This document shows, in pieces, positions 15,866 to 23,558 of a stretch of 57,852 nt of DNA. The DNA is from Acidobacteriota bacterium. Lineage in GTDB: Bacteria > Acidobacteriota > Terriglobia > Terriglobales > Acidobacteriaceae. Under the pieces are notes generated by a model. That model made no database searches and was not told the DNA's origin. It saw only the letters and a program-made list of their open reading frames with translations. The position numbers and the translations under genes are program-made. Location of the stretch: the NCBI GenBank assembly GCA_003224905.1, contig QIAA01000161.1:1-57852 (forward strand), given 5' to 3'. Positions within the stretch are counted from its first letter, which is position 1, and each line of letters starts with the position of its first letter.

Positions 15866-16846
15866 TCAATATCCGAAATCAGTTTGTGCCGCATACGCGT
15901 GCTGCTTCACACTCAGCTCATCAACCCGACATGCGCCTAGCTGATTCATGTACGCTCGCCGATCGGCAACGCCGTAAACCCAGCGATCTAGCCAGGCGTC
16001 GCTGTCGGATTTCGTTTTCGTCTGCTCATGATATTGACGGAAGAAAGTGTCATCGCGTTTGTAATATCCCTGCACCGGCGAGGGATGCGCGCCATAGCGG
16101 CACTCGATTACGGCATTCACGAGAAATCCGGGGACCACGGTGCGATTGGGGTCGCTAGCGATGATCTCGGGCTCAACGATCTCTTCCGCAACCACGATCA
16201 CCCGCTTGGCGGCGCGCACTGCTTCAATCATGACGCCAAAATTACCCCAGCAGTGGGCGTTGCCTTCCGCGTCGGCGCGCTGAACATGAACAATCGTCAC
16301 GTCGGGGTTGAGGGCTCGCACCGCAAGGAGCTTTTTTGAGGGCTCTGATCCGGTCCGCCGAGCTTCGCTCGGCCTGGACGGGCGAGGGCGCCCGTCCCCA
16401 CACGGTTCCTGCTCGAGCGAAAACGGAGACTCTATCTCGGCCAAAAACTGGTTGCCCTTGGTCACATCACTGCCCAGAGCCGATATGGTCGGCAGAAACG
16501 GCATCCCCATGGCGCCCGCCTGCAGAGCCAATGCAACGGTGAAGTTCGTCATGTTGACGACTTCCAGGCCGTGCTCCTCAACAGCACGACGGAAGTTGTA
16601 CGCCGAGCCCATCATTACGTTCCCAACCCAGGCGGCGATGACCTTTTCAACGCACCCCGCGCCGATCATCTGATCAAACAAGATGTCGGAGATCGGGCCA
16701 ATCAGAGTGAGGCCACGTCTTTTCTGCCGAATGATCTCGTGCCCCGCCGCGAACGGAATCATCTGCTCCAACTGCAAGCCGATCGCGAGCGAAGCGCCGT
16801 CGGGCACCAGCTCGGCGATAGCCTCCCGCATGGTGAGGAGTTTCAT
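15866..16846 (-). CDS. CoA-transferase subunit A, GctA/IpdA-like
   Basis: A 326-residue family I CoA-transferase alpha subunit: TMREAIAELVPDG, LIGPISDILFDQMIGAGCV, the NPDVTIVHVQRADAEGNAHCWG segment and the VVVAEEIV strand. With subunit B (17667-18524) it would move CoA between acids, or, as in the steroid IpdAB pair, hydrolyse a cyclic acyl-CoA. Residues 147-171 (about 25 residues rich in R, P, S and G) interrupt the usual FSLEQ.LLAVRALNPD join; the DNA there is a double-hairpin repeat. If the fold tolerates this loop the enzyme is active; if not, the subunit is damaged. Substrate unknown. Confidence 0.82.
   Translation of the reverse strand: MKLLTMREAIAELVPDGASLAIGLQLEQMIPFAAGHEIIRQKRRGLTLIGPISDILFDQMIGAGCVEKVIAAWVGNVMMGSAYNFRRAVEEHGLEVVNMTNFTVALALQAGAMGMPFLPTISALGSDVTKGNQFLAEIESPFSLEQEPCGDGRPRPSRPSEARRTGSEPSKKLLAVRALNPDVTIVHVQRADAEGNAHCWGNFGVMIEAVRAAKRVIVVAEEIVEPEIIASDPNRTVVPGFLVNAVIECRYGAHPSPVQGYYKRDDTFFRQYHEQTKTKSDSDAWLDRWVYGVADRRAYMNQLGACRVDELSVKQHAYAAQTDFGY
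16357..16402. repeat. Double-hairpin palindromic element inside gctA-like gene (coding copy)
   Basis: GCCGAGC-TTC-GCTCGGC, then GGACGGGCG-AGGG-CGCCCGTCC. It is read in a different frame from the hcrA copy (peptide DGRPRPSRPSEARRT), yet the host frame stays open. Confidence 0.75.
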
Positions 16847-17625
16847 TTGCCTGTCCAGCGCGGCTGCCGCTTTTGCAGAAAGGCGCTGATGCCTTCCTGC
16901 GCGTCTGCCGTTCTCATTAGTTCGTCCAGGTAGAGTTTTTCGGCCCGCGCCAATCCCTTGTCGAAATGAATGGAGTCCCAGGCATAGCAGGCTTTCTTGC
17001 TCATCGCCAGCGCCGATGGGCTAAGCTCCGATATGCGTCCGACAACCAGTTCGATTTCAGAATCCAAGTTGATTTCAGGGACGGCGCGGGTGGCCAAGCC
17101 AATCTGAGCTGCCCATTTGCCATCAATCTGCAGTCCCGTCAGCACCAGCTCTGCGGCACGTTTGTGGCCTACCAGCGCGGCCAGAGCAGTCGCGGCAACG
17201 GGGGGATAGCAACCCAGCCTGATTTCAGGAAATCCCCAATTCGCGGTTTCGGAGGTGTACACCAGATCGCAGACCATGGCGAGTTCCGCGCCGCCGCCCA
17301 AGCAGTTTCCTCGTACCGCAGCGATTGTGATTGTTTTTGTGGCGATCAAGGCGCGAATGACGGAATGAAATTTTGTCAGCATGGATTCGACTTTGTCCGG
17401 CGTGTGTGCGGCCACGTCTACGCCAGCGGAGAAATTCTTTCCCGCGCCCGAAATCACGATCGTGGAGATATTCGAGCGGGTCTCGATGCCGGAGAGCGCC
17501 TGTGCCAACTCCTCCATCATGGGAATATCGATCACGTTGAGAGGTGGGTTATTGAGAACAAGCCGCGCTGTAGGGCTGGACAGCGCCAAAGAGATTCGCG
17601 CGAATTGAGCTGTCTGCGTTGCCAT
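16843..17625 (-). CDS. Crotonase, cyclohexa-1,5-dienecarbonyl-CoA hydratase (Dch)-like
   Basis: Start chosen at ATG 17625 (260 residues, close to Dch length), preceded by GGGAAG; a TTG-started frame adds 15 residues. The crotonase fold is clear: FSAGVDV and GNCLGGGAELA for the oxyanion hole, FPEIRLG for the second acidic region. The C-terminus AEKLYLDELM....AQEGISAFLQKR, and the stretch VDVAAHTPDKVESML.KFHSVIR, resemble as I recall the dienoyl-CoA hydratase of Thauera/Azoarcus more than fatty-acid hydratases. It lies between the two CoA-transferase genes and its end overlaps the start of the A subunit by four bases. Substrate assignment is tentative. Confidence 0.75.
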   Translation of the reverse strand: MATQTAQFARISLALSSPTARLVLNNPPLNVIDIPMMEELAQALSGIETRSNISTIVISGAGKNFSAGVDVAAHTPDKVESMLTKFHSVIRALIATKTITIAAVRGNCLGGGAELAMVCDLVYTSETANWGFPEIRLGCYPPVAATALAALVGHKRAAELVLTGLQIDGKWAAQIGLATRAVPEINLDSEIELVVGRISELSPSALAMSKKACYAWDSIHFDKGLARAEKLYLDELMRTADAQEGISAFLQKRQPRWTGK

Positions 17626-17666
17626 GATCGGCTTCCCGGGGCAAGCGCGCCCGCCGTCAACTGCCG

Positions 17667-18524
17667 TCAACCTGTCCAGAATGCTTCTTTATCGTATTCG
17701 CGAATCGCCTTGAGCTCCTCGGGGCTCGGCTCAGGCGTTTCAGCAACCGGTTGCCCCATCCTTCCTGGTTTTGGAAGGGTGGGGATTTTGAGGTTCCATC
17801 CGGTATTGCTCAGCACGTCTTCAACTTCCACGCCGGGATGAAGGGATGCCAGATATGCCTCGCCGTCTTCGTCGAAGCGGAGCACAGCTTTCGTCGTAAT
17901 CACGGCTGCCGGCCCGCCTCGCGGGAGGCCAACGCGCTTCCGCCATCCTGCGCCGTCACCATTGCCGGGACTGGTAAGAAACGAAACCCGGGCCGGGAGG
18001 CGTTCTCTTTTGTGCTCGAGCAGAACCACGAATCGTTGCGCAAGCGATGCAATGTCGCAAGCGCCGCCAGAGCCGGGGAGACGAATGACGCCCTTCGGAC
18101 CTCGAACTTCGGTGGAATTCAGATTGCCGAAGCGGTCTACTTCGGCTGCTCCAAGAAATCCGAGATGCACTCGTCCGGATTGCAGCAGGCTCATGACGCC
18201 CAGCATGTCAAGACATTGAGTTGCACCCAGGATATTGGGCGGATCGGCCATCGTGTAGATAAGCTCCGCGGCCGGCGTGGCGCGGATCACGCCATTTTCG
18301 AACAATCCAATGGCATTGGGCGCATGAGTTTTCTTCGCGACCACGAACGCGATCAGCGGCAGCCGCATGCCGACGAAGACCACTTCGCCGTCGCGAATTT
18401 CGCGCGCGGCAGTGGCGACCATGAGCTCGGAGAGGGTGTAGTGGCGCGACAGGACCTCTGCCGAGCTGCGCTCGGCTGGACGGACGAGGGTGCCCGTCGC
18501 TACGTGTTCATTGGTGATTGCCAA
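17667..18524 (-). CDS. CoA-transferase subunit B, GctB-like
   Basis: A family I CoA-transferase beta subunit: YTLSELMVATAAREIRDGEVVFVG, then MRLPLIAFVVAK, then FENG holding a Glu aligned with the catalytic Glu54 of glutaconate CoA-transferase, then RLPGSGGACDIASLAQR and VSFLTSPG. Retention of that Glu supports real CoA transfer. The start is uncertain. No ATG exists before the conserved region, so TTG 18524 (285 residues) is chosen; the frame reaches 18656 but overlaps the epoxidase gene. Residues of about 8-22 are encoded by a double-hairpin repeat, so the N-terminus may have been rebuilt by that element. Confidence 0.8.
   Translation of the reverse strand: MAITNEHVATGTLVRPAERSSAEVLSRHYTLSELMVATAAREIRDGEVVFVGMRLPLIAFVVAKKTHAPNAIGLFENGVIRATPAAELIYTMADPPNILGATQCLDMLGVMSLLQSGRVHLGFLGAAEVDRFGNLNSTEVRGPKGVIRLPGSGGACDIASLAQRFVVLLEHKRERLPARVSFLTSPGNGDGAGWRKRVGLPRGGPAAVITTKAVLRFDEDGEAYLASLHPGVEVEDVLSNTGWNLKIPTLPKPGRMGQPVAETPEPSPEELKAIREYDKEAFWTG
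18459..18503. repeat. Double-hairpin palindromic element at the start of the gctB-like gene
   Basis: GCCGAGC-TGC-GCTCGGC, then GGACGGACG-AGGG-TGCCCGTCG and CTACG. It is read in the same frame as the hcrA copy (peptide LVRPAERSSAE). Confidence 0.7.
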
Positions 18525-18582
18525 AGTCGTGTCGTTCTGCCGAATTTCGCTCGGCTTGAAAATCGAGAACGCCTGTCCGCAG

Positions 18583-19758
18583 TCACAAATTGATCGCCGA
18601 CTTCCTTGGCTCGGCAATCGTCTCAAACGGGTCGCGCGCGCCCTCTTTCGGCGCAATCCACTTCTTTTCCGTGCCGATGATGTCCAGCAGCAACTTCTTA
18701 TCTGCCGCTGACGGCATGTATTCCTTCAAGTGCTCCTCGTAGGCCTTGTCATCCAGCGGCTCGCCGGTTTGCGCGTGGAACTTCTGACCTGCCCAGCGGC
18801 CGATAAAGCGGTTGAACTTGATATCCGGCGCATACAGCTTCGGCTCGCCTGGCTTCAGCACGTTGTTCAGACGATCGATCAGTCCGGCTACCTCGTCGCG
18901 ATACAAGTGGCGGTTGTAATCATTCAGATCGTCAAGATCCGCTTCCCCCTGGTTCTTGGGCTCATCGTAGCGTCCCTTGATGCCCCACACGTACGCCCAA
19001 TGCGCTGACGAAGAATGATCGGTGCCAAACAAGTCGTAAGAGCTTGAGATCCATTTATTGAGATATTTCTGGATCAGCCAGGCAGGAATGACTCCGGCTT
19101 GCACAATGCGGCGAAGGCCATCGTTGCCCGTACCCATGTGAAAAGCCTCTTCGCGCAGCATGTACGACATGGAGCGTCCGAGCGGTGCGAAACCCGAATA
19201 CTTCAGCATCTGCAACTGGAACTTGCCGTCGCGGTCCACGAAGTCGGTGTAAGTGAAAAAATCCATCCAGTTGTCGACGTCTACATTGAAGGCGCCGAGC
19301 AGACGCTGATTTTCAAAGGCACGGCGCTCGAGCATTTTTTGCGCCTCAACTTTGCCCGAGTAACCGAAATGGTCCATCAACAGAGCGCACATTTGCCAGC
19401 CATGACGCATTTCCTCGATCATCACCCGTGTAATGGCCCGCCGGTCCCAGTCGGTGGGCGCAGTTTCAAACAAATGCCGCTGCTGTTCGCAACTTGCGAA
19501 CTCCGTATCGCCCTGATAGACGATCATGTTAAGCAGTGCGTCGCGCATCTGCTGGGTGGGGATCTGGCGCAGGTTCTCCCATTTGCGGCGGCCTTTGAAG
19601 TGGCCGAACTGAATTTCTTCAGTCTCGATTGCGCCGTAGAGAGTATCGAACTTGAAGCTGGCGATTTCGTCACGCTCGACGCCGATCTCCTTGCGCCAGT
19701 CGTTGAACATCCCGACCCACTCACTGAAGGTTCCGATTTTGGCTACTTTGCCTGGCAT
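18583..19758 (-). CDS. BoxB-like di-iron acyl-CoA epoxidase
   Basis: Start chosen at ATG 19758 (391 residues); upstream codons read a repeat. The sequence aligns by eye with benzoyl-CoA 2,3-epoxidase BoxB (GDTE.AS.EQQ; EEMRHGW; LLGAFN; FVDRDGKFQL; EEAFHM). The predicted iron ligands are E86, E116, H119, D175, E204 and H207. Their spacing (30, 3, 56, 29, 3) nearly equals the BoxB set as I recall it. BoxB uses O2 and electrons from the reductase BoxA to epoxidise the ring of benzoyl-CoA. The protein is about 80 residues shorter than BoxB, and neither boxA nor boxC is in the window, so substrate and electron donor are open. PaaA of the phenylacetyl-CoA epoxidase is a more distant relative. Confidence 0.83.
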   Translation of the reverse strand: MPGKVAKIGTFSEWVGMFNDWRKEIGVERDEIASFKFDTLYGAIETEEIQFGHFKGRRKWENLRQIPTQQMRDALLNMIVYQGDTEFASCEQQRHLFETAPTDWDRRAITRVMIEEMRHGWQMCALLMDHFGYSGKVEAQKMLERRAFENQRLLGAFNVDVDNWMDFFTYTDFVDRDGKFQLQMLKYSGFAPLGRSMSYMLREEAFHMGTGNDGLRRIVQAGVIPAWLIQKYLNKWISSSYDLFGTDHSSSAHWAYVWGIKGRYDEPKNQGEADLDDLNDYNRHLYRDEVAGLIDRLNNVLKPGEPKLYAPDIKFNRFIGRWAGQKFHAQTGEPLDDKAYEEHLKEYMPSAADKKLLLDIIGTEKKWIAPKEGARDPFETIAEPRKSAINL

Positions 19759-19774
19759 AAGATCCAAACCCTTA

Positions 19775-19818
19775 ACCACAGAGGGCACAGAGATGATTCC
19801 TCCGTGTCCTCTGTAGTT
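19775..19818. repeat. Imperfect palindrome upstream of the epoxidase gene
   Basis: CCACAGAGGGCACAGAG faces CTCCGTGTCCTCTGTAG across a loop of about six bases. It is a common acidobacterial dispersed repeat form. It fills the 67-base gap between the crotonase and the epoxidase gene and could act as an mRNA stem. Confidence 0.6.
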
Positions 19819-19825
19819 CTGCTTT

Positions 19826-20647
19826 TCATTTAGCCTTGAACTCCGCCGGACGCTTCTCCACATAAGCGCTCAGCCCTTCTTTTGCGTCTTCGCTCTGGAA
19901 GAGCAGCTGCTGGTTCTCCCGCTCCAAGGCCAGCGCCGATTCCAGAGGAATCTCCCATCCCGTCTGCACAGCGCGCTTGATCCGGCCCACGGCCTTGGCA
20001 GCCTTGTTGGGCGGACAGAACTGGCGAGCGTACTCCATCATGTTCTCCATGAAGCCCTCGCGCTCATAAATGTCATTGATGATCCCGAGCTCCAGGGCCT
20101 CCTCAAACGAGTAGGTGTTGCCGGTAACCATCAGCTCGATCGCTTTACTCTTTCCGACCAGGCGGGAAAGCCGCTGCGTGCCGCCGGTTCCGGGGAGAAC
20201 GCCCAGGTTGACTTCCGGCAATCCGATCTTGCCGGCGTCTTTGCGCGCGATGCGGATGTCCGCCGCCATGGCAATTTCGAGTCCGCCGCCCACACAATGT
20301 CCGTTCAGCGCGGCAATGACCAGTTTCGGCGTCTGCTCCAGGCGGAGCAGAGTTTCGTTGGCGTGCAGGCAGAAGTAGTACTTGAATGTGGGATCGACGC
20401 TGGCCAGCATCTTGATATTTGCGCCAGCGGAGAAAAACTTCTCTCCCGCCCCGGTGAGCACGATCACGTGCGCATCGTTGTCCATGCGGGCTTTGAGGAT
20501 TGCGTCATCGAGCTGGCGGTTCATTTCATAGGTGTAGGTATTGGCCGGCGGATCGTTCAATTCGATCACGGCCACGCCGCCATCGACACGGTAGTTGATC
20601 AGTGGTCTGGTGGTTTGCTCGGTCACCGGCTGAACTGTGGTTGCCAT
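19826..20647 (-). CDS. Enoyl-CoA hydratase/isomerase (crotonase)
   Basis: A 273-residue crotonase. The oxyanion-hole segments are FSAGANIKML and GHCVGGGLEIAMA, and both usual catalytic acids are in place (GGGLEIA and LPEVNLG), followed by VLPGTGGTQRLSRLVG. That set fits a true hydratase. The C-terminal helix EDAKEGLSAYVEKRPAEFK is standard. It starts 16 bases after the TetR gene stop, with AAGGAGACG before the ATG, and is the first catabolic gene of the operon. It could hydrate the alkene formed after ring opening, but its substrate is not visible from sequence. Confidence 0.88.
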   Translation of the reverse strand: MATTVQPVTEQTTRPLINYRVDGGVAVIELNDPPANTYTYEMNRQLDDAILKARMDNDAHVIVLTGAGEKFFSAGANIKMLASVDPTFKYYFCLHANETLLRLEQTPKLVIAALNGHCVGGGLEIAMAADIRIARKDAGKIGLPEVNLGVLPGTGGTQRLSRLVGKSKAIELMVTGNTYSFEEALELGIINDIYEREGFMENMMEYARQFCPPNKAAKAVGRIKRAVQTGWEIPLESALALERENQQLLFQSEDAKEGLSAYVEKRPAEFKAK

Positions 20648-20663
20648 AACGTCTCCTTGCTAT

Positions 20664-21350
20664 TCAATTCACAACCGCTTTCTTCTTTCGATTAACTTTC
20701 CCCTGACTGCTGATCCCGCGCAGAAAAATGTCTCCCATTTCTTCTGCCAACTGCTCGGCATCAGGATCGGTTCGTGGGTTGTACCAGGTGTAAATCCAAT
20801 TCATCATGCCGAACAGGCTGAGCACCGCAGTGCGGCTGGAGTAATTGAGTTTCCTGGCACGTTTGTACTCATCCAAGAGTCCAAGACAAATGCGGTAATA
20901 CTCACGCTTGAGGGCGGCGATCTCTGCGCCGAAACCGTTCTTCAAGGCCTCATCCTCATGCGACAGCACCTTCATGGCTTTCTGATTGGCCAGGAAATAC
21001 TGCACGTGGTTCAGGATGAACGCGTGAATCCGCCGCTCCGGATCCGATTCCTGCTTGAGCCGCTCCCGCAAGCGCTCCACAATGGTGGTGAAGGTGTATT
21101 TCTGGATGAGATAAAGCAGGCGCTCTTTGGATTCGAAGTAGTAGTACATCCCTGACAGCGACATGCCGCTGTGCCGCGCCAGGTCGCGCATGGAGGCGCC
21201 TTCGTAGCCCTTTTCGTAGAAAACATCTGTGGCGTGAGCGAGGATCTTCGCCAGACGGCGATCAAAGCGGCTGTCGGATGCTGCGAACAGCGACTCACGA
21301 TTGCGCGCCGCGGCTTGAGGAGAACCGAATGTGGGAGTGGTAGCAGCCAT
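20664..21350 (-). CDS. TetR-family regulator of the aromatic acyl-CoA operon
   Basis: Start taken at ATG 21350 (228 residues); the frame continues to 21401. The N-terminal HTH is clear: RLAKILAHATDVFYEKGYEGASMRDLARHSGMSLSGMYYYFESKERLL. The C-terminal helical domain (about 150 residues) would bind an inducer, plausibly an acyl-CoA by analogy with regulators of fatty-acid and aromatic catabolism. It is the first gene of the minus-strand run down to hcrB, and a near-perfect palindrome touches its start codon, so it probably represses its own operon. The palindrome lies where a ribosome-binding site should be, so the true start could be the upstream ATG. Confidence 0.85.
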   Translation of the reverse strand: MAATTPTFGSPQAAARNRESLFAASDSRFDRRLAKILAHATDVFYEKGYEGASMRDLARHSGMSLSGMYYYFESKERLLYLIQKYTFTTIVERLRERLKQESDPERRIHAFILNHVQYFLANQKAMKVLSHEDEALKNGFGAEIAALKREYYRICLGLLDEYKRARKLNYSSRTAVLSLFGMMNWIYTWYNPRTDPDAEQLAEEMGDIFLRGISSQGKVNRKKKAVVN

Positions 21351-21351
21351 C

Positions 21352-21371
21352 TGGTTCGAACGTTCGTTCCA
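21352..21371. promoter_or_regulatory. Palindromic operator of the TetR regulator
   Basis: TGG-TT-CGAACGTTCG-TT-CCA: outer TGG/CCA and the inner 10 bases are exactly symmetrical. It lies one base upstream of the chosen TetR start. Repression of the operon by TetR bound here is inferred from location and symmetry. Confidence 0.6.
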
Positions 21372-21418
21372 ATAATAACTCAAGCCGACAAAAACGGGCA
21401 ACTGGGTTTATGGACGCA

Positions 21419-21820
21419 TCAGCGGGCGGCTGTGTAGGCGCGATTGATCCATTCCAGAGCACCGTGGAGATCGTTATCAGAGCTCATCTCAAAGGTGAGC
21501 CAGCGGGCTTTCAAGGCGTCGGTGAAACCAATGCGCGGGTCGCGCCGTGCCATGGCCAGAGCCCGGGGTCCTGCCGGCAGAATTTTCACGGCCAGCGCAT
21601 TGGGAGATTCCATACCGCGAGTGCATGGAAGAACGGCGAAGATCTTGGCTTTGCGATACAGCGCGGTGAATCCGAACATCGGGCGCGTGCTTACGTTCGG
21701 CCAGGTTGTTACCTCAGAGGTCAGCGCAGCCGACCAGGCCTTCATCTCTTCGGAGATCTTCGGGAGGGCTGGACGACGAGGCTTTTCAGAACTAAGTTCT
21801 GAACGGCGACGCTGTACCAT
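21419..21820 (-). CDS. Small conserved protein, possibly TfoX-N/YjbR-like
   Basis: A 133-residue soluble protein. The core RPMFGFTALYRKAKIFAVLP, the C-terminal WLTFEMSSDNDLHGALEWINRAY and the overall length recall the TfoX N-terminal or YjbR (DUF419-like) alpha/beta fold, but I am not certain of the family. It starts six bases after the stop of the DapA-family gene and is probably cotranscribed with it. No catalytic motif is visible. Confidence 0.55.
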   Translation of the reverse strand: MVQRRRSELSSEKPRRPALPKISEEMKAWSAALTSEVTTWPNVSTRPMFGFTALYRKAKIFAVLPCTRGMESPNALAVKILPAGPRALAMARRDPRIGFTDALKARWLTFEMSSDNDLHGALEWINRAYTAAR

Positions 21821-21826
21821 TTGTGG

Positions 21827-22888
21827 TTAATTCCGAATCGCGGCCATCACCTGCTCGACCTCAGCCTTCTGATCCGCGGTGATCGGGAGCAGTGGCAGCC
21901 GCGGCGGACCACCATAGTAGCCGTTGAAATCCATGGCGTATTTGATCCCGGCGATTCCAAGTTCGCTGATCATGTACTGAGAGGCCTTCACAATTCGCTG
22001 CTGCTTTTGTGAGGCCAGGTCGCCATCGCCTTCTTTCCAAGCGGCGTAGATCTCGTAACAAGCAGTCGGAGCGGGACAGGCGAACGCCAGAATGCCTCCC
22101 ACAGCGCCGGCGCGCAGTGACGCCTCTAGCTTCTGCGCCGCTCCCACAACAACCTGAAATCCAACTTCCTTCTGCCGCGTTTTCAATCCAGCAACCATGC
22201 TCCCCGCGGATGACGATAGCTTCGCAGTTCCCGCCAGTGCCGTGAGCGGGACCAGTTCGCCGCCATTATCGTTAATAGAAGCCTTCAGCATCCGGGGAGT
22301 AACAGCGTCGAAGGTCTCTGTAACAGTTGCGCTCCGCTTTATATGTCGCGTGCCTTCCACCATGCGGCGCACTTTTTCAACATCGCCGCCCGATTCCTTG
22401 ATGGCGATGACATTGGGATGTTCCGCGAGTTCGATCACGACTTCCGCGGGAATATCGTAGGCGGTGAAAACCGGCACGCTATAGATCATGATGGGCAGCG
22501 GCGAGCGGTCCGCCACAAAGCGGTAGAAGGCCAGCAAATTCGCAGGCTGCATTTGCGGGCGGTAGAAATGCGGCGTGCGCACCAGCGCGACGTCATAACC
22601 AACCTGTGCGGCGTACTCGGTCAATTTCAACGTTTCTGTCGCTGATTCGATGCCGGTGCCAGCGACTAATACCTTGTTTGCTGCGGCTGAGTCGCACGCA
22701 GTCTTCAGAACTTCCCGGCGCTCCTGATCCGAGAGCATGATTGCCTCTCCTGTCGACCCAAGCACCACAATGCCGCTTACCGGAGTCTTCGAGTAGCGCT
22801 CGACGTTGGCTTCAAGCTTTTTGTGATAGACGTTGCCGTCAGGGTAGAAGGGAGTGGTGATCGGCGGAATGATGCCGTGCAGTAGCAT
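21827..22888 (-). CDS. Dihydrodipicolinate synthase/N-acetylneuraminate lyase family aldolase
   Basis: A 353-residue TIM-barrel aldolase. The N-terminus GIIPPITTPFYPDG, the G(S)TGEAIMLS loop, MIYSVPVFTAYDIP (catalytic Tyr) and VIAIKESGGD (Schiff-base Lys) identify the family. It is about 60 residues longer than DapA, the extra length falling around residues 190-245. It is therefore probably not the housekeeping DapA but a lyase for a 2-keto acid, whose substrate I cannot name. It lies 18 bases after vapC and is followed by a small gene on the same strand. Confidence 0.8.
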   Translation of the reverse strand: MLLHGIIPPITTPFYPDGNVYHKKLEANVERYSKTPVSGIVVLGSTGEAIMLSDQERREVLKTACDSAAANKVLVAGTGIESATETLKLTEYAAQVGYDVALVRTPHFYRPQMQPANLLAFYRFVADRSPLPIMIYSVPVFTAYDIPAEVVIELAEHPNVIAIKESGGDVEKVRRMVEGTRHIKRSATVTETFDAVTPRMLKASINDNGGELVPLTALAGTAKLSSSAGSMVAGLKTRQKEVGFQVVVGAAQKLEASLRAGAVGGILAFACPAPTACYEIYAAWKEGDGDLASQKQQRIVKASQYMISELGIAGIKYAMDFNGYYGGPPRLPLLPITADQKAEVEQVMAAIRN

Positions 22889-22906
22889 CGGGTCGGTTCT
22901 AGCTTA

Positions 22907-23308
22907 TCAATTCGGAGGACAGAGTGTTGGGATGATTTCGCGCCTGTAGCGACGGTAGACTCGGAAATCACGGTCAATAGTTACTACCGGATGTCGTGGA
23001 TAAAGCTCGCTCATGCGGACCAGGCAGAGATCAGCCAAATCGGGCTTTCGGTCGCCGTAACGGACGGCTAATTCGTGCAAGTGCTCCAGATGACTGCTGC
23101 AATCGAATGCCACGCGAACCAAGTTATCCAGAAGCATCCCAGTAACTGCCTTGCTTGATTGCAAGTGAAACGTAGTTTCGGCCAGCACGGCCTCGCAGGT
23201 CAGGACCGGCCACGTAATTCGCCTCGCCAGTTCGACGGCCCAATCGTGGTAGTGATCCCTTTCGGCTACTAGAGCTACGAGCAGACCTGTGTCTGCTATA
23301 ACGTTCAT
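22907..23308 (-). CDS. vapC: VapC-type PIN-domain toxin
   Basis: A 133-residue PIN-domain ribonuclease. Acidic residues are in the usual order: D6 in VIADTGLLVAL, E in CEAVLAETTF, D in KPDLADLCLVRMSE, and D in VVTIDRDF. Metal-dependent cleavage of RNA is the family activity. Its start overlaps the antitoxin stop by four bases (ATGA), the standard VapBC layout. The pair sits directly upstream of the DapA-family gene on the same strand. Confidence 0.87.
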   Translation of the reverse strand: MNVIADTGLLVALVAERDHYHDWAVELARRITWPVLTCEAVLAETTFHLQSSKAVTGMLLDNLVRVAFDCSSHLEHLHELAVRYGDRKPDLADLCLVRMSELYPRHPVVTIDRDFRVYRRYRREIIPTLCPPN

Positions 23309-23529
23309 CGGCGGGAAAACCCTTTCCGCGAGGAAAGGTCTGGTGAGCCCTTAATCGTACCCGCATACTTCATCCAGGGCCGCTCTTCAGTCTTATTGCC
23401 ATTCTCAGAAAGCGTGGACTCAAGAGACTGCCGGACGACCCGGCCGACCGGCAATCCCGTGCGCCGCGCCACGCCCCGCAAGCGCTCGAGGAGATCTTTC
23501 GGAAGACGGATGGTAAGCGTGTTACTCAT
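23305..23529 (-). CDS. vapB: VapB-type ribbon-helix-helix antitoxin
   Basis: Start at ATG 23529 (74 residues), giving MSNTLTIRLPKDLLERLRGVARRTG, a ribbon-helix-helix DNA-binding domain. The C-terminal tail, ERPWMKYAGTIKGSPDLSSRKGFSRR, is the toxin-wrapping part. An inverted repeat overlaps its start codon, in line with autoregulation by the VapBC complex. Confidence 0.83.
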   Translation of the reverse strand: MSNTLTIRLPKDLLERLRGVARRTGLPVGRVVRQSLESTLSENGNKTEERPWMKYAGTIKGSPDLSSRKGFSRR

Positions 23530-23547
23530 ATGACAGAAGTGTAACAC
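23519..23547. promoter_or_regulatory. Inverted repeat over the vapB start
   Basis: GTGTTAC and GTAACAC are separated by 15 bases that include the vapB start codon. The arrangement suits repression by the VapBC complex; this is inference. Confidence 0.5.
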
Positions 23548-23558
23548 ATCGACCGACC

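Noticed and set aside
15866..18524. Assignment of the CoA-transferase pair as steroid-degrading IpdAB
   Set aside because: Similar fold and a TetR neighbour, but the catalytic Glu of true transferases is kept in the B subunit and no steroid genes are nearby.
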